Assembly (NCBI RefSeq): GCF_016545825.1
Contig: NC_052613.1
Location: 46,482,112 to 46,546,111 of the forward strand
Direction of reading: 5' to 3'
Origin: Eucalyptus grandis
Lineage: Eukaryota > Streptophyta > Magnoliopsida > Myrtales > Myrtaceae
DNA length: 64,000 bases
The notes beneath the pieces were generated by a model. The model saw only the letters and a list, made by a program, of their open reading frames with translations. It searched no databases and had not been told where the DNA came from. The translations under genes and the position numbers were made by a program. The first letter of the stretch is position 1, and the number at the start of each line of letters is the position of its first letter. Positions 1-13,165 of the stretch are shown one piece after another.

Positions 1-371
1 CGACAAGGGGCAGGTTTTAATTTTCATAAATGGATGGTACATAGAAGTGGCGGCCTTCAAGGACTGGACCGTCCATCTTTACCTGTAGCTAATTCGCAGA
101 TTATTCTATTTCCTATGGGTAGAAAGTTCATTGTCTAATAATAGCAGCCTGAACATCAGATATTCGCCAACATGATTACCTATCCAATTCAAAATTCCTA
201 CATCATTTTGCACAACCATGCAAATACTGATCCATCAGACCACAAGTCCAGACGTCAATCCCTCTCTAAAGGAAACCAGAGTTTATCAGCACTTGCTTGT
301 CCATGAAGCAGTCTGTTCTAAACAACAGTTTTTGGAATTGAATGAAATGCTGGCACAACAATTTTAAGTAC

Positions 372-650
372 CGTCAGAGCACAGTCTACTCTTGTCATCA
401 AAACTATCCCAGGATGAACCGCATCAGGTCCATTGAAAATTCTCGCCAGCTTCTCATATTGCGGCTACAAAATTGAATCTCAAGAAGTTATAAAGAGAAA
501 AAGAATAAGAAAATTCAATATTGGAGATGTAGCACTAGCAAATAGTACCTTGTAATTTCTACATGCAGGACACCTGCAAGATCAGTAATCAAACAGCAAT
601 CAGAAATTCAGCCATACCCAATAATCCCTACACCCATGCTGCCACACACA

Positions 651-681
<31 letters not shown>

Positions 682-2356
682 GAATCTGCATAAAGACACT
701 CATGAGAACTCAGCTTGTGCACATGCATGCACGAGTGTGTGTTTGTGCGTGAGAGAGAGAGAGAGTAGCTCAGAGCTGTTCTCATGGAAGCACAGATACA
801 TAAAAACTCACAATCTAACGCAGTACCTGCAATGTTAACTAAAATTTTGGAAATCACTGTGCCTGTCATGCTTTGCATAAGCAAATATACCTATACCTAA
901 AAGGTAAGGGCTGTCGTTGGCCCCTTAACATGTTGGGAGAAAGTAAATTTTGGCGACTTTTTTGCCAGACTTATCTCTAGCATAAGAATCATACTAAGAA
1001 TGAGCATCTTAGTTTCCAAAATTCAAAAGACCTGGAACTTGAGCAACCGCTGTTTTAATTGATTGGGCCAGTCATATTCAAGCTATCAGGTGTGTTATTA
1101 TTTGTTACTACGATCAGCTGCAGCTATCTTCTCTGCTAGTCTTAAAGGCCAACTCACAGCAAAGTGAGTGCATTGGGGTGAAAACCTGCACCTCAAGATA
1201 CAATGTTGTCCTTGAAATTCCTTAATCTAGCAGCTCATCCACAATGTCTCTGATTAAACATGCAAGTCTCATGAACCCTTCCACAGTATTCTCCCAACAT
1301 GTGCTCCTATTGGCTCCACTCAATGATATCCGCATCAAGAAGCCAAAGGGTTGCTTGAACCAATGTGGTAATAAGGTCATTCCTAGTCAATATGCAGTTA
1401 AAATTTTCTGCAGCTTGACCATGAAGGGCTCATGGATATGCAGCAAAGCAACAGCAAGATGATGGTCCACAAAATGTTAGGAGGTGCAGAATAAAACTGT
1501 TAAGTCTTGCCAGCATACTCAACCAAAATCATTATGTCATCGATGCAAGGGCGATCAAGCCCAACGAACAAATACAATAATCACTACACAATATTCAGTC
1601 CTTCATCTTATCAACCACCGCAGATAGATATTTGTTAGTGAGGAGTACCACCATAACCTTCCGTCTAATGGTTCTTGGCAAAGGCCAATAAATATATGAC
1701 CGGCAGAACAATATAACAAAAGGGGTCAGCCCAATGTCCTACTGCTACCAAGTTAATGATTCAAGTGAAAGCACAATGTTCAACACAGCCAAACGGATGC
1801 AGATATTTTTCGCACGGTCTTCAGCTGGTCATGGGCAATGGAGTAACAAAGGAACATGCTACTTTATTAGCTCGAAAACTAGTACCACTTGTCAGATGCA
1901 ACACTGTAGAGCTAACATAAGCGCACCAACTAGCCCGATCTCAAAATTTCCAGAAACGATTCTATGTTACCTAACACTAATCATTTCGCCGGAGAGAAAC
2001 GTGAAACGAATCGCGTCAAATTAAATCAAACAGCAAAGCATGATCAAACTTACTCGCACGCATGCACGCACAGAGCTGTGCCAAAATGATGCTATCAAGA
2101 GGTACAGAAGCACCAACCAGTGAGCGAAGAACCCGACCACGGCATAAGTAGCGGGAGTGCCTCTGAGTACGGCATCAAAGTTGGTGGCGTTCAATTCGAC
2201 GGCACAATCTGCAGGGAGGCCAATGGTTTTGACAGCTCGCGGAGTCGAATGCACTCCGACAGCAGATGAAGAAGATGACACTGTCGCTCGTTGACAGCTC
2301 AGTGGCACCAGATTCACGAACAGCAGGATCGCAGCTATCCAAGACATGAGTGACAT
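372..2356 (-). CDS. QSOX: Quiescin sulfhydryl oxidase (QSOX), N-terminal exons; partial at window edge
   Basis: QSOX enzymes make disulfide bonds in secreted proteins, passing electrons from a thioredoxin domain to an Erv/FAD domain and then to O2. Exons on the minus strand are 2118-2356, 549-573 and 372-464; the rest of the gene lies beyond position 1. Residues 1-22 form a signal peptide (MSLMSWIAAILLFVNLVPLS, then CQ). The thioredoxin fold follows, with NATNFDAVLR and YAVVGFFAHW at the end of exon 1. A 25-bp microexon adds the redox motif in WCPACRNYK. Exon 3 reads PQYEKLARIFNG and then VLMTRVDCAL. Phases agree: exon 1 ends after TG of the Trp codon, and 239 plus 25 bp restores frame. All junctions are GT/AG. 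Plant QSOX proteins usually have Glu where this one has Gly in AVVGFFAHW. The thioredoxin motif and the plant-type order make the family assignment firm. Confidence 0.93.
574..2117 (-). other. QSOX intron 1
   Basis: This 1.5-kb intron separates the signal-peptide exon from the 25-bp microexon. It holds a CA/A-rich simple repeat (about 643-681) and a GA run near 750. No further coding similarity was seen in it. Confidence 0.8.
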
Positions 2357-2564
2357 CTTTCTGAGATCTTAGCTATGACAAACAGAGTTTAGAGGGGGAT
2401 TCAACGAACTTGCTTGAATTTGGACCTGTTGTTAGTTTGGAGCTGAATTAGTAAATTTTTGTCTGGCGTGGCATGCTACTTTTATTAGTAAGGTAATATC
2501 AAACCTAGGACCATTGTCCTGTCTGAACGTATGGTGAGAGCTAGGACGCTGTAGCACGCGATGA

Positions 2565-3665
2565 TGTACTATCAAACGGAAGAAGCCGAGAAGCGCGCCG
2601 GGCACGCAACGTCCTTTGGTAGAAAAGAAGAAGAAAGATTATAGCTTGGTCTTGTTGTCTCTGTCCCTTTGAATTTTCCCAATAGAAAATCAATCCTTTT
2701 CCAATCGATATAAATAACAGACGGATATCCCGAAGTTATGTCAATCGGTCGTTTTAATCCTAAGAATGATTGGGGCCACACGTTCTGTCGAACGTGGAAG
2801 AGGAACGGTGAGCTTACGGCATATGCCTGAACTATACGTGCAGCCAAATGAAGACGGGTCAAAAGCCAACGAGTGGATCTAAGGGTGTGTTTGTTTTGCG
2901 AAAAATAATTTTGGAAAAACGTTTTTCTTATTTTCTAGTGTTTGATTCATTTAGGAAAATGAGTCAACGGAAAATATTTTCCTTCCAAAGCTTAAATTTA
3001 GGAAAATGATTTTCCCTTTAAAAGAACTGGAAAACGTTTTCCAAAATATTTTAAGGTCCCTGTTTAATAAAAAATTTATTATTAAAAAGAATTTATAATT
3101 AAAAATTTTGAATTTGTTATTATTATATCTTTTTTTCTGTCTTATTTTTTTTTTTTCCTTTTTTTCTTTTCTCTTTTCTTTCTTTGCTTGTGAACGTAAA
3201 TCCTAACTCCTCCTCCCTCCCCTCTCCTTCTCCTTCACCTCCTCCAACCCTAGCCTCTCCTGCGCTCTTGTTGGCTTCGCTCCCTCCTCTTCCTCTTCAT
3301 CGGCATCTTCTACACCTTCAATTATTTTTGAAATGCAATCCAAACATCAGAAAGTATTTTCAGTCACGTATCATCAAATAAAGGAAAACTAACTATTTTC
3401 CTAAAAAAATGATTTCCCAGAAAACATTTTTCAAAAACATTACGTTTTCCATAAAATAAACACACACTAAGTTCCGTTTTCTTTTGTTTAGCTTTTGTCC
3501 GTTGGATCCAACTTAGGCTCACTTTCGATCTTTTTATTAGATAAACCAGGAAATTGGGAATTCTTATGTGCACGGTCAGATTGTAGTGATTATCCACCTT
3601 CCTATACGACACACTACCGCATAGGTGATTTTCGATGAAGATTGGCTGATATGATGGGTTCATGA
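2565..3665 (-). repeat. Orphan copy of the SABATH upstream region, split by a MITE
   Basis: Positions about 2565-2860 and 3530-3665 match, in order and orientation, the region upstream of the first SABATH gene (about 21600-22085). Shared landmarks include GGGGCCACAC at 2772-2781 and the ATAAACCAG stretch near 3541-3549. No methyltransferase exon accompanies this piece. It therefore looks like the edge of a third duplication unit, lying between QSOX and the SABATH pair. The MITE at 2883-3467 interrupts it. Confidence 0.6.
2883..3467. mobile_element. PIF/Harbinger-type (Tourist-like) MITE
   Basis: A 585-bp element flanked by the 3-bp target duplication TAA (2880-2882 and 3468-3470). Its ends are imperfect inverted repeats: GGGTGTGTTTGTTTT at the left, and GTGTGTGTTTATTTT when the right end is read in reverse complement. 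A/T-rich GGAAAA-type arms surround a pyrimidine-rich core. It has no coding capacity. The 3-bp TWA duplication and the G-rich termini fit PIF/Harbinger. Confidence 0.7.
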
Positions 3666-3667
3666 TT

Positions 3668-4072
3668 AATTAGGCACTTTCTTCTAAATTGGAATAAGGG
3701 TTTGGTAAATGAGAAAAGAAAAATAGTGGAAAAAATTGATTGGTGGACGAATCCCACTTTTTAGTTTTAGCCATCATCAAACGTTTCAAATCCCACCCTT
3801 ACGGTTAAAGAGTCCGCCAGAAAGAGTAGCGAGTGGACGTACCAGAAATTTTGATAAAAAAAGTCAAAACAAAAAAAAGGAAAACGGACTAACAGGTCAT
3901 ATTGAATAATCTGAAGTGCCAATATTTTTTGATTTTTTTTTCTTTCTTTTTTCTTCTAGTTTTCCTCTTCTTCATCCGTGGTCGATCTCAAGTAATGGAC
4001 GGCCACTAGAGAGGACATGGTGAGGGTCGCCTCACCAACAACTAGTGAGGCTCCTTGGCACTAGTCAAAAGG

Positions 4073-4107
<35 letters not shown>

Positions 4108-4753
4108 TTTTAAAAAATAAATGAAAACTATCTTTTGACGAAAATGCCCTTGATGGGCTGAGATATCTAGCGGGCTAGCGACCTACAAGGTGAGGTCTCT
4201 ATTTAGGCCCTTATTTGAGACTAACATTGCCACTTTAAGTCCCTATTTGCCTATTGACCAAAAAAAAAAAAAATCCCTATTTGACTCAAGATATTTTTCC
4301 GTCCCTTTTTTGAAATTTTCCATATCTAAAATCTACTGAGAGCCTATCTTTCACGTTTGTTACAATACTAATTTTGCATAACATGCCTTGCGTTATCCAT
4401 CCTGCTTTTCTTTCCCTCCTTCCCTCTTTCCTCACCATGCGGGCAGAGAGCTGCCCTCTTTTCTTTCCCTCCTTCCCAAATCTGTTTATCAATTGGTCAC
4501 CATGATGCACCAGACGGGTTCGAAGTGGACCTATCTTCTTGGGCACCGAGCTCGAGCTCGTTCGTTTTATAAAGAAAATCTAATACATTTTAGTTCATGG
4601 GCAAGCGCTTTTGCCCCCACCGCTCTCTCAGCCCCATCCCATGTTCGCGCCACCACCATGATCGCCATGTTCCCACCACCATGATCGGCCTATCAATATC
4701 ACCTCCAACAGCTTGCGGATTCGACCCACGCTCTCGGCCATCTCACTCATGGC

Positions 4754-4804
<51 letters not shown>

Positions 4805-5098
4805 ATTTGCCACCATCACCGTCGAGACATATTTGGAAAGCTTATAAAGAAGATCTTAAACATATTACATTTATATCAATTCAATCATAAACATTTCGAT
4901 TATGTCAATTTAGTATAAAAAATTTATACTCAATAGTTAACCTCTCTTGATACATAAAAATCATAAACCTCTCTCCTAAGCCCCTTTTTTTCCCTGCGCT
5001 CAATATCATAATAAGAAAAGTGTTCCCGAAAATTTTAATTCTTTTATGACAAAGAAGATCATTTCAAATAAATTACTTGAGGCCAATAAAATATTGTA
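3668..5098. other. Non-coding spacer with degenerate repeats
   Basis: No gene was recognised. The stretch holds A-runs (4073-4097, 4260-4273), a (CT)n tract at about 4758-4798, and repeat fragments whose internal text (for example around 4010-4070) resembles the core of the MULE-type element at 29900-30653. From about 4985 it becomes alignable with 27100 onward, the other copy of the SABATH duplication. Confidence 0.5.
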
Positions 5099-5101
5099 TT
5101 A

Positions 5102-5976
<875 letters not shown>

Positions 5977-5979
5977 TTA

Positions 5980-6244
5980 ATCTCATGAACAATAGAATCA
6001 AGCAGCAATATTATGAAAAGCTTCATACACTCCCCAGGTATTATTTTGGTAATCTGAAAGTGTATTAGACCATCCATTTTAACTATATTGCATGGTCTCA
6101 ATCTTGTCCTATTATTTCATATGAAATTGATGGTTTTGCTTGTTCCTAGAGCACCACAAAATGTAAACCTCTAGAACTAGCAGCACCTAATATTTGCAAA
6201 GCTCCCGTATTAAGACATGACATTAGAGCGGGTTATACAAATAC
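5980..6244. repeat. 3'-side flank of SABATH duplication unit A (left of copia insertion)
   Basis: This stretch aligns with about 27240-27490, the equivalent flank of the second SABATH gene, with many shared blocks (for example GGTAATCT and GGTCTCAATCTTGTC). It continues at 13776 on the other side of the copia element. This gives a paralogous empty site for the retrotransposon. Confidence 0.75.
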
Positions 6245-6636
6245 TGTTGGAATTCAAGTCGGCGAAAGAACGACTTACCTGATTCCGATGCGCAAACAGC
6301 AAATAGCCCCGGAACGAACGTTGAATTGCGAATAAATCACGAACAACACTACCTCACGTTAGTCTCGATGCAATCACAAGGAAAACACCCGATTTCCACG
6401 GCGTAAATGCCGATTGTTCTTGCAAAACTGAAATAGAATGCTTTCTTCTCTCTTGATGGAAATGGAGAGAAATTTGATGCGTATGTTTTGCCAACCAACC
6501 CAACGGTTGTGTTCGGAAGACTTTTATATGTCTCCCTTCGTACCCCTCTATTAGTGTCTTTCCATTGCAACGCATGAAGACGAAACGGTGCGTTCCAATC
6601 ACACCCCATCATGGACATACCAGCTAAAGTACTACA
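6245..6636 (-). repeat. 3' LTR of copia element
   Basis: A 392-bp LTR matching 13385-13775 almost throughout. The polypurine tract lies immediately inside it on the plus coordinate side (6637-6645). Confidence 0.93.
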
Positions 6637-7799
6637 TCTCCCACTCGGACATGATGGGCTTAATAGTGCTCTATCAAGAATATAAGGCATTCAACATTCA
6701 TCAACTTTACAAAACAATTCATACTGGCAAATAAGCCGTGTGACCAATGAGTACACCTGCACTTGGGAGCTCAAATTATGCACCTGTTAGGGATGTCATA
6801 ATGGCTACAACCCAAAAAGAAATAAACAATCAATGTCTTACAATGCCCTAGACATATTTTGTTACATCAATCCAAGTATACCTATCCCTTAAAGGCTATA
6901 CTTGACTATTATCAAAAATACCATGTATTTACAATTACATCCACAACCACATATAGTGATATAATTGGTCGACTAGTAAATACACGTGATAGATGTTAAA
7001 CAACAATAGTCTTCCTTCGCACTCATGTCTCTCTCAATTTCAGAATAACTGCTTTCCTAGACATGTCTCATAGGCCATATCTATTCATGACCGCCCGTAA
7101 CATGCTAAAGTAGCAACATTGATCTTTCACTTCGAGAACATAGTCAAAAGTAACATAGGACACATAATGAGGTAAATTATAAATTACCTCAAAGGCTTAC
7201 ACGATGAGTAAATAGGGATAATTTTACTCACATTTCCTTGTCGATCGTACAATGCACATGTAGTATGAATTACATGTTATAGTGGATTACTCTTTCTATA
7301 AGAGCGTATTTCATTTATCAAATATATCCACTATACGGATCTTAGCCTAAACATAGTCACGTGCTTCTCACGTACTCATGTTTAGCCCGAGTGCTATATC
7401 AGCTCGCTTTCTATAGCGCACAATTAAGTACTCGCATTCGGCATCTTTCAGGCATACATGATTATAGGAATATCATGTTCGGTCTTGTTATAAACAAATC
7501 ACAGACCTCATCTTGACTCCAATCAAGGCGACATATTTTATGTACCAAACTTACTCTTCAGCATTTATTTGTACATAACGTCTCATCTCAACGTGTTATC
7601 TAAAGCACTTAAGGCAATTGCTCGTGTGAGTGAGCCAATTATTGCCTGCTGACATACTTTTCAATAATACATGTGTGTTTGTGCTAGTCTCATAGTGGAT
7701 TTGTACTTATTGATAAAACATCAAATCACTAACAAATAAACAAGTACAATACATCTGTCCACAAATACATAAACCAATGATCCTCTACAATAATAGATA
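6637..7799 (-). other. 3' non-coding region of copia element
   Basis: About 1.1 kb lies between the end of the RNase H region and the 3' LTR. No conserved coding sequence was recognised. It is unusually long for a copia 3' leader and may include sequence once coding or acquired. Confidence 0.6.
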
Positions 7800-9389
7800 T
7801 CACATTCTACGCAATCCTAGTGACATCCTATGGGTCAAGAATATGTCTCTAGGAATAGCCTTCGTATATAGATCAGCAACCATTCTATTGGTTGAAATGT
7901 ATTGCAAAATCACTTCTTTCTGCGCTATAATATCTCTGATGAAGTTATTCTTTATGTTAATGTGCTTTGTCCTTCCATGATACTTGGGATCTTTCACATA
8001 GGCAATGGTTGATTGACTATCACAATAAACTGTCATCAGTCTTGGAACTTCAGTGATAGTGGCTAAATTTTCCAAGAAACATTTTAGCCATACTGCTTTT
8101 TGCACTGCGACAAAACATGCAATAAATTATGTCTTCATCGTAGATAAGGCCGTGCATGTCTGTTTCTTGCTATTCCAAGAAATCGCACCTCCATTAAGCA
8201 AGAACGAATATCCAGAAGTCAATTTACGCTCATACAGGTCTCCATCCCAATCGGCATCTGAATAACCCAATGGGTATAAATCATTCCCTTGGTAACAAAG
8301 TCGATAGTCCATGGTGCCCTTCAATTATCTCAGGATCCTCTTCACTGCTTTCCAGTGTGCTTGACCAGGATTTGATTGATATCGGCTCACCAATCCCACA
8401 GCATAACATATGTCGGGTCGAGTACACATCATAGCATACATCAAACTTCCGACTGCACTAGCATAAGGAACCGTTTCCATCATTTTAATTTCTTCTAGAG
8501 TCTTAGGACACATCTCAGTACTTAAGCCTTCACCTTGTATGACAAGGGTATCTATGGGATTACAATGTTGTATATTAAAACGCTCAAAAATCTTCATAAT
8601 ATAAGACTCTTGTGATAAAATAAGGAGTTTCCTCGATCGATCTCTTTCGATCTTAACTCTCAATATATAAGCAGCTTCTCCCATGTCCTTCATCTCAAAA
8701 TTGGAGAACAACCATTCTTTTATGGTGATAACCAAAACCTTGTCATTTCCAGCCAACAGAATATCGTCCACATAAAGTGATAAAATCACAAATTTATCTT
8801 TGAATCGCTTGACATATACACAATGATCTTCTTTGATCATCGTGAAACCAAAAGTTATTATTGCTCGATGAAAACGAAGATACCACTATCTAGATGATTG
8901 CTTAAGGTCATATATTGAGCGATGAAGCTTGCAAACTTTATGCTCTTGACCTTTAGCTATGAAACTTATTGGTTGTTTCATATAGATTTCCTCATCTAAT
9001 TCTCCATTGAGAAATGCCGTATTTACATCCATTTGATGTAATTCAAGGTCCAAATGTGCAACGATGGCTAGAATAAGGCATATTGAGGCAAATCTTATAA
9101 CTGGTGAAAAAGTTTCCTCATAGTCTATACCCTTTTGTTGAATATAACATTTTGCCATAATGCGAGCTTTAAACTTTTCAATGGATCCATTCGCCCTTCG
9201 CTTAATCTTAAAGACCCATTTGTTTCCAATGGCCTTATGATTGGGTGGTAGATCAACCAAGTCCCAGACATGGTTTTCCCTCACTGACTCCATCTCATCT
9301 TCCAAAGCTTTTCTCCATTCTTCCTTATCAAAGGATGAGAGAGACTCTTGAACAGTCTTAGGCTCGGCATCGTCCTTTTGAGTAATCAT
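7800..9389 (-). pseudogene. Copia reverse transcriptase and RNase H, broken
   Basis: The polymerase domain that copies element RNA into DNA. Read on the minus strand it starts near 9389 with EEWRKALEDEM and NKWVFKIKRR, and runs through HQMDVNTAFLNGELDEEIYM. It then has the catalytic LYVDDILLAG (within 8325-8840) and SLMYAMMCTRPDICYAV. RNase H text follows: GYSDADWDGD, CDSQSTIAYVKDP and HINIKNNFIRD. The frame is interrupted near 8886, 8325 and 8126 by stops or shifts, so no single protein is made. The YVDD active site itself is intact. Confidence 0.92.
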
Positions 9390-9495
9390 AAATGTTTCCC
9401 TTCAATCTTAAAACGACGACGGGAAATACTTTTACGATTACTTTTACGCAAGAGAATGAATTCAATTCATCAGGTGATGCAACACTCCCACTAGG

Positions 9496-10679
9496 TCATG
9501 TGTGTTGAGGTAAATCTTCATTTTCCTCTACAATATCAGTGGGTGTGTTATCAGGATCTTTCATCTCATATAATTGAAAGTCCTTATCAATCTCACCTCT
9601 ACTAGGAAAATCGTTCTCCAAGAACGTGATATCTCGTGACTCCATTTCGGTCATACTTCCATCAACTTGTTCACCTATGAGCACGTACCCTTTGGAGTGT
9701 TCGGAATATCTTATAAAGATACATTTCTTCCCTCTATGACCTAATTTGCCATGTTTATGGGAAGAATCATGAACATAAGCTGCACATCCCCATGGACGTA
9801 GACTACACAAGTCTGGTTTCATACTAGTCCATAATTCATAAGGGGTGAAAGTGACCAATTTTGAGGGCACATGGTTAAACATATAGCATCAGTCAATAAT
9901 GCATCTCCCCAATAGGAGATAGGTAAATTTGCTTGTGCCATCATAGACCTAACCATTTTCAATAGGGTTCTATTCTTTCTCTCAGCTACCCCATTTTGTT
10001 GTGGAGTACCAGGAATAGTCAATTCTCGTACAATTCCCTTTTCATCACAAAAAGCCTTGAATTACTCCGTTAGATACTCACGTCCACGATCAGTTCTCAA
10101 TGCCTTTATTATTTTGTTCAACTAATTCTCTACCATCGCTATATATCGTTTAAAGCAGCCTAATACTTATGACTTATGGGAGATCAGAAAGACATAACCG
10201 AAAAGTGTGAAGTCATCTATGAAAGTGATGAAATATGAGACTCCATGCCTCGCCCTCACATTCAAAGAACCACAAATGTCAGAATGTATGAGATGCAATG
10301 GAAATTCAGCTCTAGTTCCTTTACCATATGGTTTTCTAGTTGTTTTTCCCGCTAAACAATGTTCACATACGGATAGACTAACATTAGTGAGTGACCCTAA
10401 AAGGCCTTCTCTAGCTAATATTTGCATTCTTTGTAATCCAATGTGACCTAATCTAGCATGCCAAGCACTTGCATCAATCTCAACGTTATTAGAAGATGCA
10501 ATTAAAGAAAAACAACCATCAACATTAACATTGTACTTATCATAGTCAATGTCTAACACCATAAAACCATTCGATACATAACCTGAACCATAATAAACTG
10601 TTCCATACAAAATGTCAACACAATCACTATGGAAATTCAATACATAACCTAAGTTAAGAAGAACAACTACAGAGACCAA
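9496..10679 (-). pseudogene. Copia GAG-pre-integrase and integrase, broken
   Basis: The minus-strand pieces cover the zinc-binding pre-integrase region (WHARLGHIG, then CEHCLAGK), the start of the integrase core (HSDICGSLN, FIDDFT) and the later part (TPQQNGVAERKNRT and SYWGDALLTD), then PYELWTSMKP and RPWGCAAYVH. A stretch of the catalytic core between about 10022 and 10167 is shifted or interrupted by stops. It would have joined cDNA to the genome. Confidence 0.88.
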
Positions 10680-10749
10680 GTTTCGTCGAATATCTGGAGC
10701 ATAAAGGACATCATGCAGGAATAGGTTTCGACCACCACATAAGATTAAT

Positions 10750-11822
10750 TTACGTGCCGATACCCTTCACTTCAACTCTTGAGTTATTCCCAACATATAT
10801 CCATCTTCTTTTAGGCGGTATCCGATGATACTCCACAAATGCTTCTCGGTCTCCAACAACATGGTCTGTTGCTCCTAAGTCTACAGTCCATATTGGATGA
10901 GATTCAGCAAGCATTATAGTACTAGAAACAAAAGCATTACTCAAAGTAATGGAGTAATAAGGTACCTTTTTTTGGCTCAGTGCATTCACGAGCAAAGTGA
11001 CCCATCTTGCCACAATTGTGACACTCCATCTTGGCCTTGTCCTTCTTCCCACCACGCTTCTTGCGTCGGAAAGTCTTAGCCCTCTTGGGTGCTTGATCAG
11101 TCCTCTTCCCTTTGTTGTTGAACTGAAGATTCCTCTTGCGCTTGAAATCCGAAGCTTTGCGCAAACTCGATTCAGCAACATAAGTATGGGTAGAGGATCT
11201 CGCAGCCTCTAGGCGCTCATCCTCTAATTCCAAAATGACACGCAATATCAGCAAAAGTGACAATATTCTCATTATGTGTCATATTGATATTCATATGCTC
11301 TCAATTGTCAAGAAGAGACCTTATAACAGCCTGAACTTGCTGTTCATTAGTAAGGGAGTGACCTGCCGACTTCAGCTCACAGATCATGTTTGACATCTCC
11401 CGAAGATGCTACCTCATCGTTACATTTGGGCGCTTTCGGAATGTATCAAGCTTGATGGTGAATCTCCTCAGCTTAGTGGCAGATGTACCCCTAAACTTAT
11501 CTTTCAAGACAACCCACATAGCTTGAGTTTTGTCATAACTCTCAAACTCACACATGAGATCATCTTGCATACAGCTCAACAACGTGATGCGAGCAATGCT
11601 ATTTTTCTTTTTCCAAGCTTGATAAGCTTCTAGATCTCTCATGTGTTGAGCTGAAGTTCCATGCTCAGGTTCATCCATGGTATGGTTAAGGGTTTCCAAA
11701 ACCTCTTGCTCCTCAAGGATGTACTGAACCTTTCGGTGCCAAATATCATAATTGTCACCGTTCAACTTCTCACCCTTATTGAGGTCAGCCACAATTGTCT
11801 TGGATGCTGAAACCATAATCAA
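10750..11822 (-). pseudogene. Copia gag and protease region, broken
   Basis: The minus-strand gag starts near 11822 (ADLNKGEKLNGDNYDIWHRK is the typical copia capsid start). A CCHC zinc knuckle, CHNCGKMGHFAREC, lies near 10985-11025. The protease follows as WTVDLGATDHVV, where the usual active-site DSGA reads DLGA, a probable inactivating change. The gag and knuckle lie in different frames, so at least one frameshift is present. Confidence 0.88.
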
Positions 11823-13165
11823 TTGCTATAACACATTGACATAATAAACGCAGAATCAATACTAGCACACTTTACAGAGTAACACACATATTTTAATTTT
11901 GCAGTAAAGACAAACTAAATTAATAATAATTCAACAAAAGACACAAAAGCAAAAGTTAACTATGTTTCCAATCAACTTCTATGTACAATTGTTCTATTAT
12001 AATTAATTAGTTTAATTTGCGCAAATTTTAAGGTCTAGGTGAGAATTCTTTCAAATTCTACCAACCTACGAACTCCCACTAGGAAAAATAATTACATGAC
12101 CTTATGTAATTTTCTACATTTTTCCTTATTACAAAAAAGCATAGTATGATAATTACCAACGTATAAACAACAATCATGCTTCAACTATAATTAAAATTGC
12201 AATTCAACAAGTAATGGATTTCCTACCATTGTTCTAATTTTCTATCAACTAGAAAATTGCAAGTATGTTAAAATATATACATCATATCATTGAACCAAAC
12301 TCTACACAGCATATATAACACCATTTGCACATAAGCTAGCTACTGTATTTCCCTAATCACAAGAAAATACAAGTTACAAATGAATAAACTGCATTAAACC
12401 CCAAAAAATACGCGTACATAGGGTTTTCTACGCATTTTCATACATTTATAAAATTCAAAAGTATAAAATAATTACACCACTGTGTAGAGAACATTCATAC
12501 GAACCAAAACGCCGCTGACCACGCTCCAATCGGAGCCCGCACGCGCCCCCACACGCTGCCTAAGTGCATGGCATGTGTGGTGTACGCGCCAGCAAGCCAA
12601 ATGGCTCCTGGCCGGTTTGACCGGTCCAACCGGTTGACCGGTTCGACCGTTGACCGGTCAACGGTCGGGTCGGGTCACGAGTCGAGTCAGGTCGGGTCGC
12701 CGGCCGATGACCAACCGACCAACTGTCGCCGGCGCTGACGTCATCCGGCGACCAACCGTTGGATGACGTTACGATGACGTCACCACGCGCCGGCTGGCAC
12801 GCGTCACGCACATGCCGATTCGCCGACTAGCGTGTGTGGTGCACGCGCTGGCTTTACCAGCGCTTCAGGCGCGTCCGGCGTCGCCCGACGGCACTCGACC
12901 CATAGCCGAACTCGTCTTGATGAGCTCTTTCACCCTGTATATTCAAAAATTAATTTTGACCAAAAAATTATTTCAACAAATGGCCAAAACCTCACGGATG
13001 CACGTGACCCCGAACCCGTTCTTCGCTTCGGTTCGAATTCAAGTTTTCATATTGCAATTCCGACCAATAAACATCAAAAACAATGTAGAATACAATCTCT
13101 TGATCTCAATATCAAATGGTAAATGAGAAAACTCGATGAAAACAAGGCAGAAATCACGACCGGGC
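11823..13165 (-). other. 5' leader of copia element, with a GC-rich patch
   Basis: About 1.3 kb lies between the primer site and gag. Most is AT-rich. Positions about 12540-12900 are GC-rich, with repeated ACCGG/TTGACC text. No gene was seen here. Confidence 0.65.

Noticed and set aside
563..884. Open frames on both strands around a CA/A simple repeat
   Set aside because: They arise from simple sequence within QSOX intron 1; real exon signals flank them.
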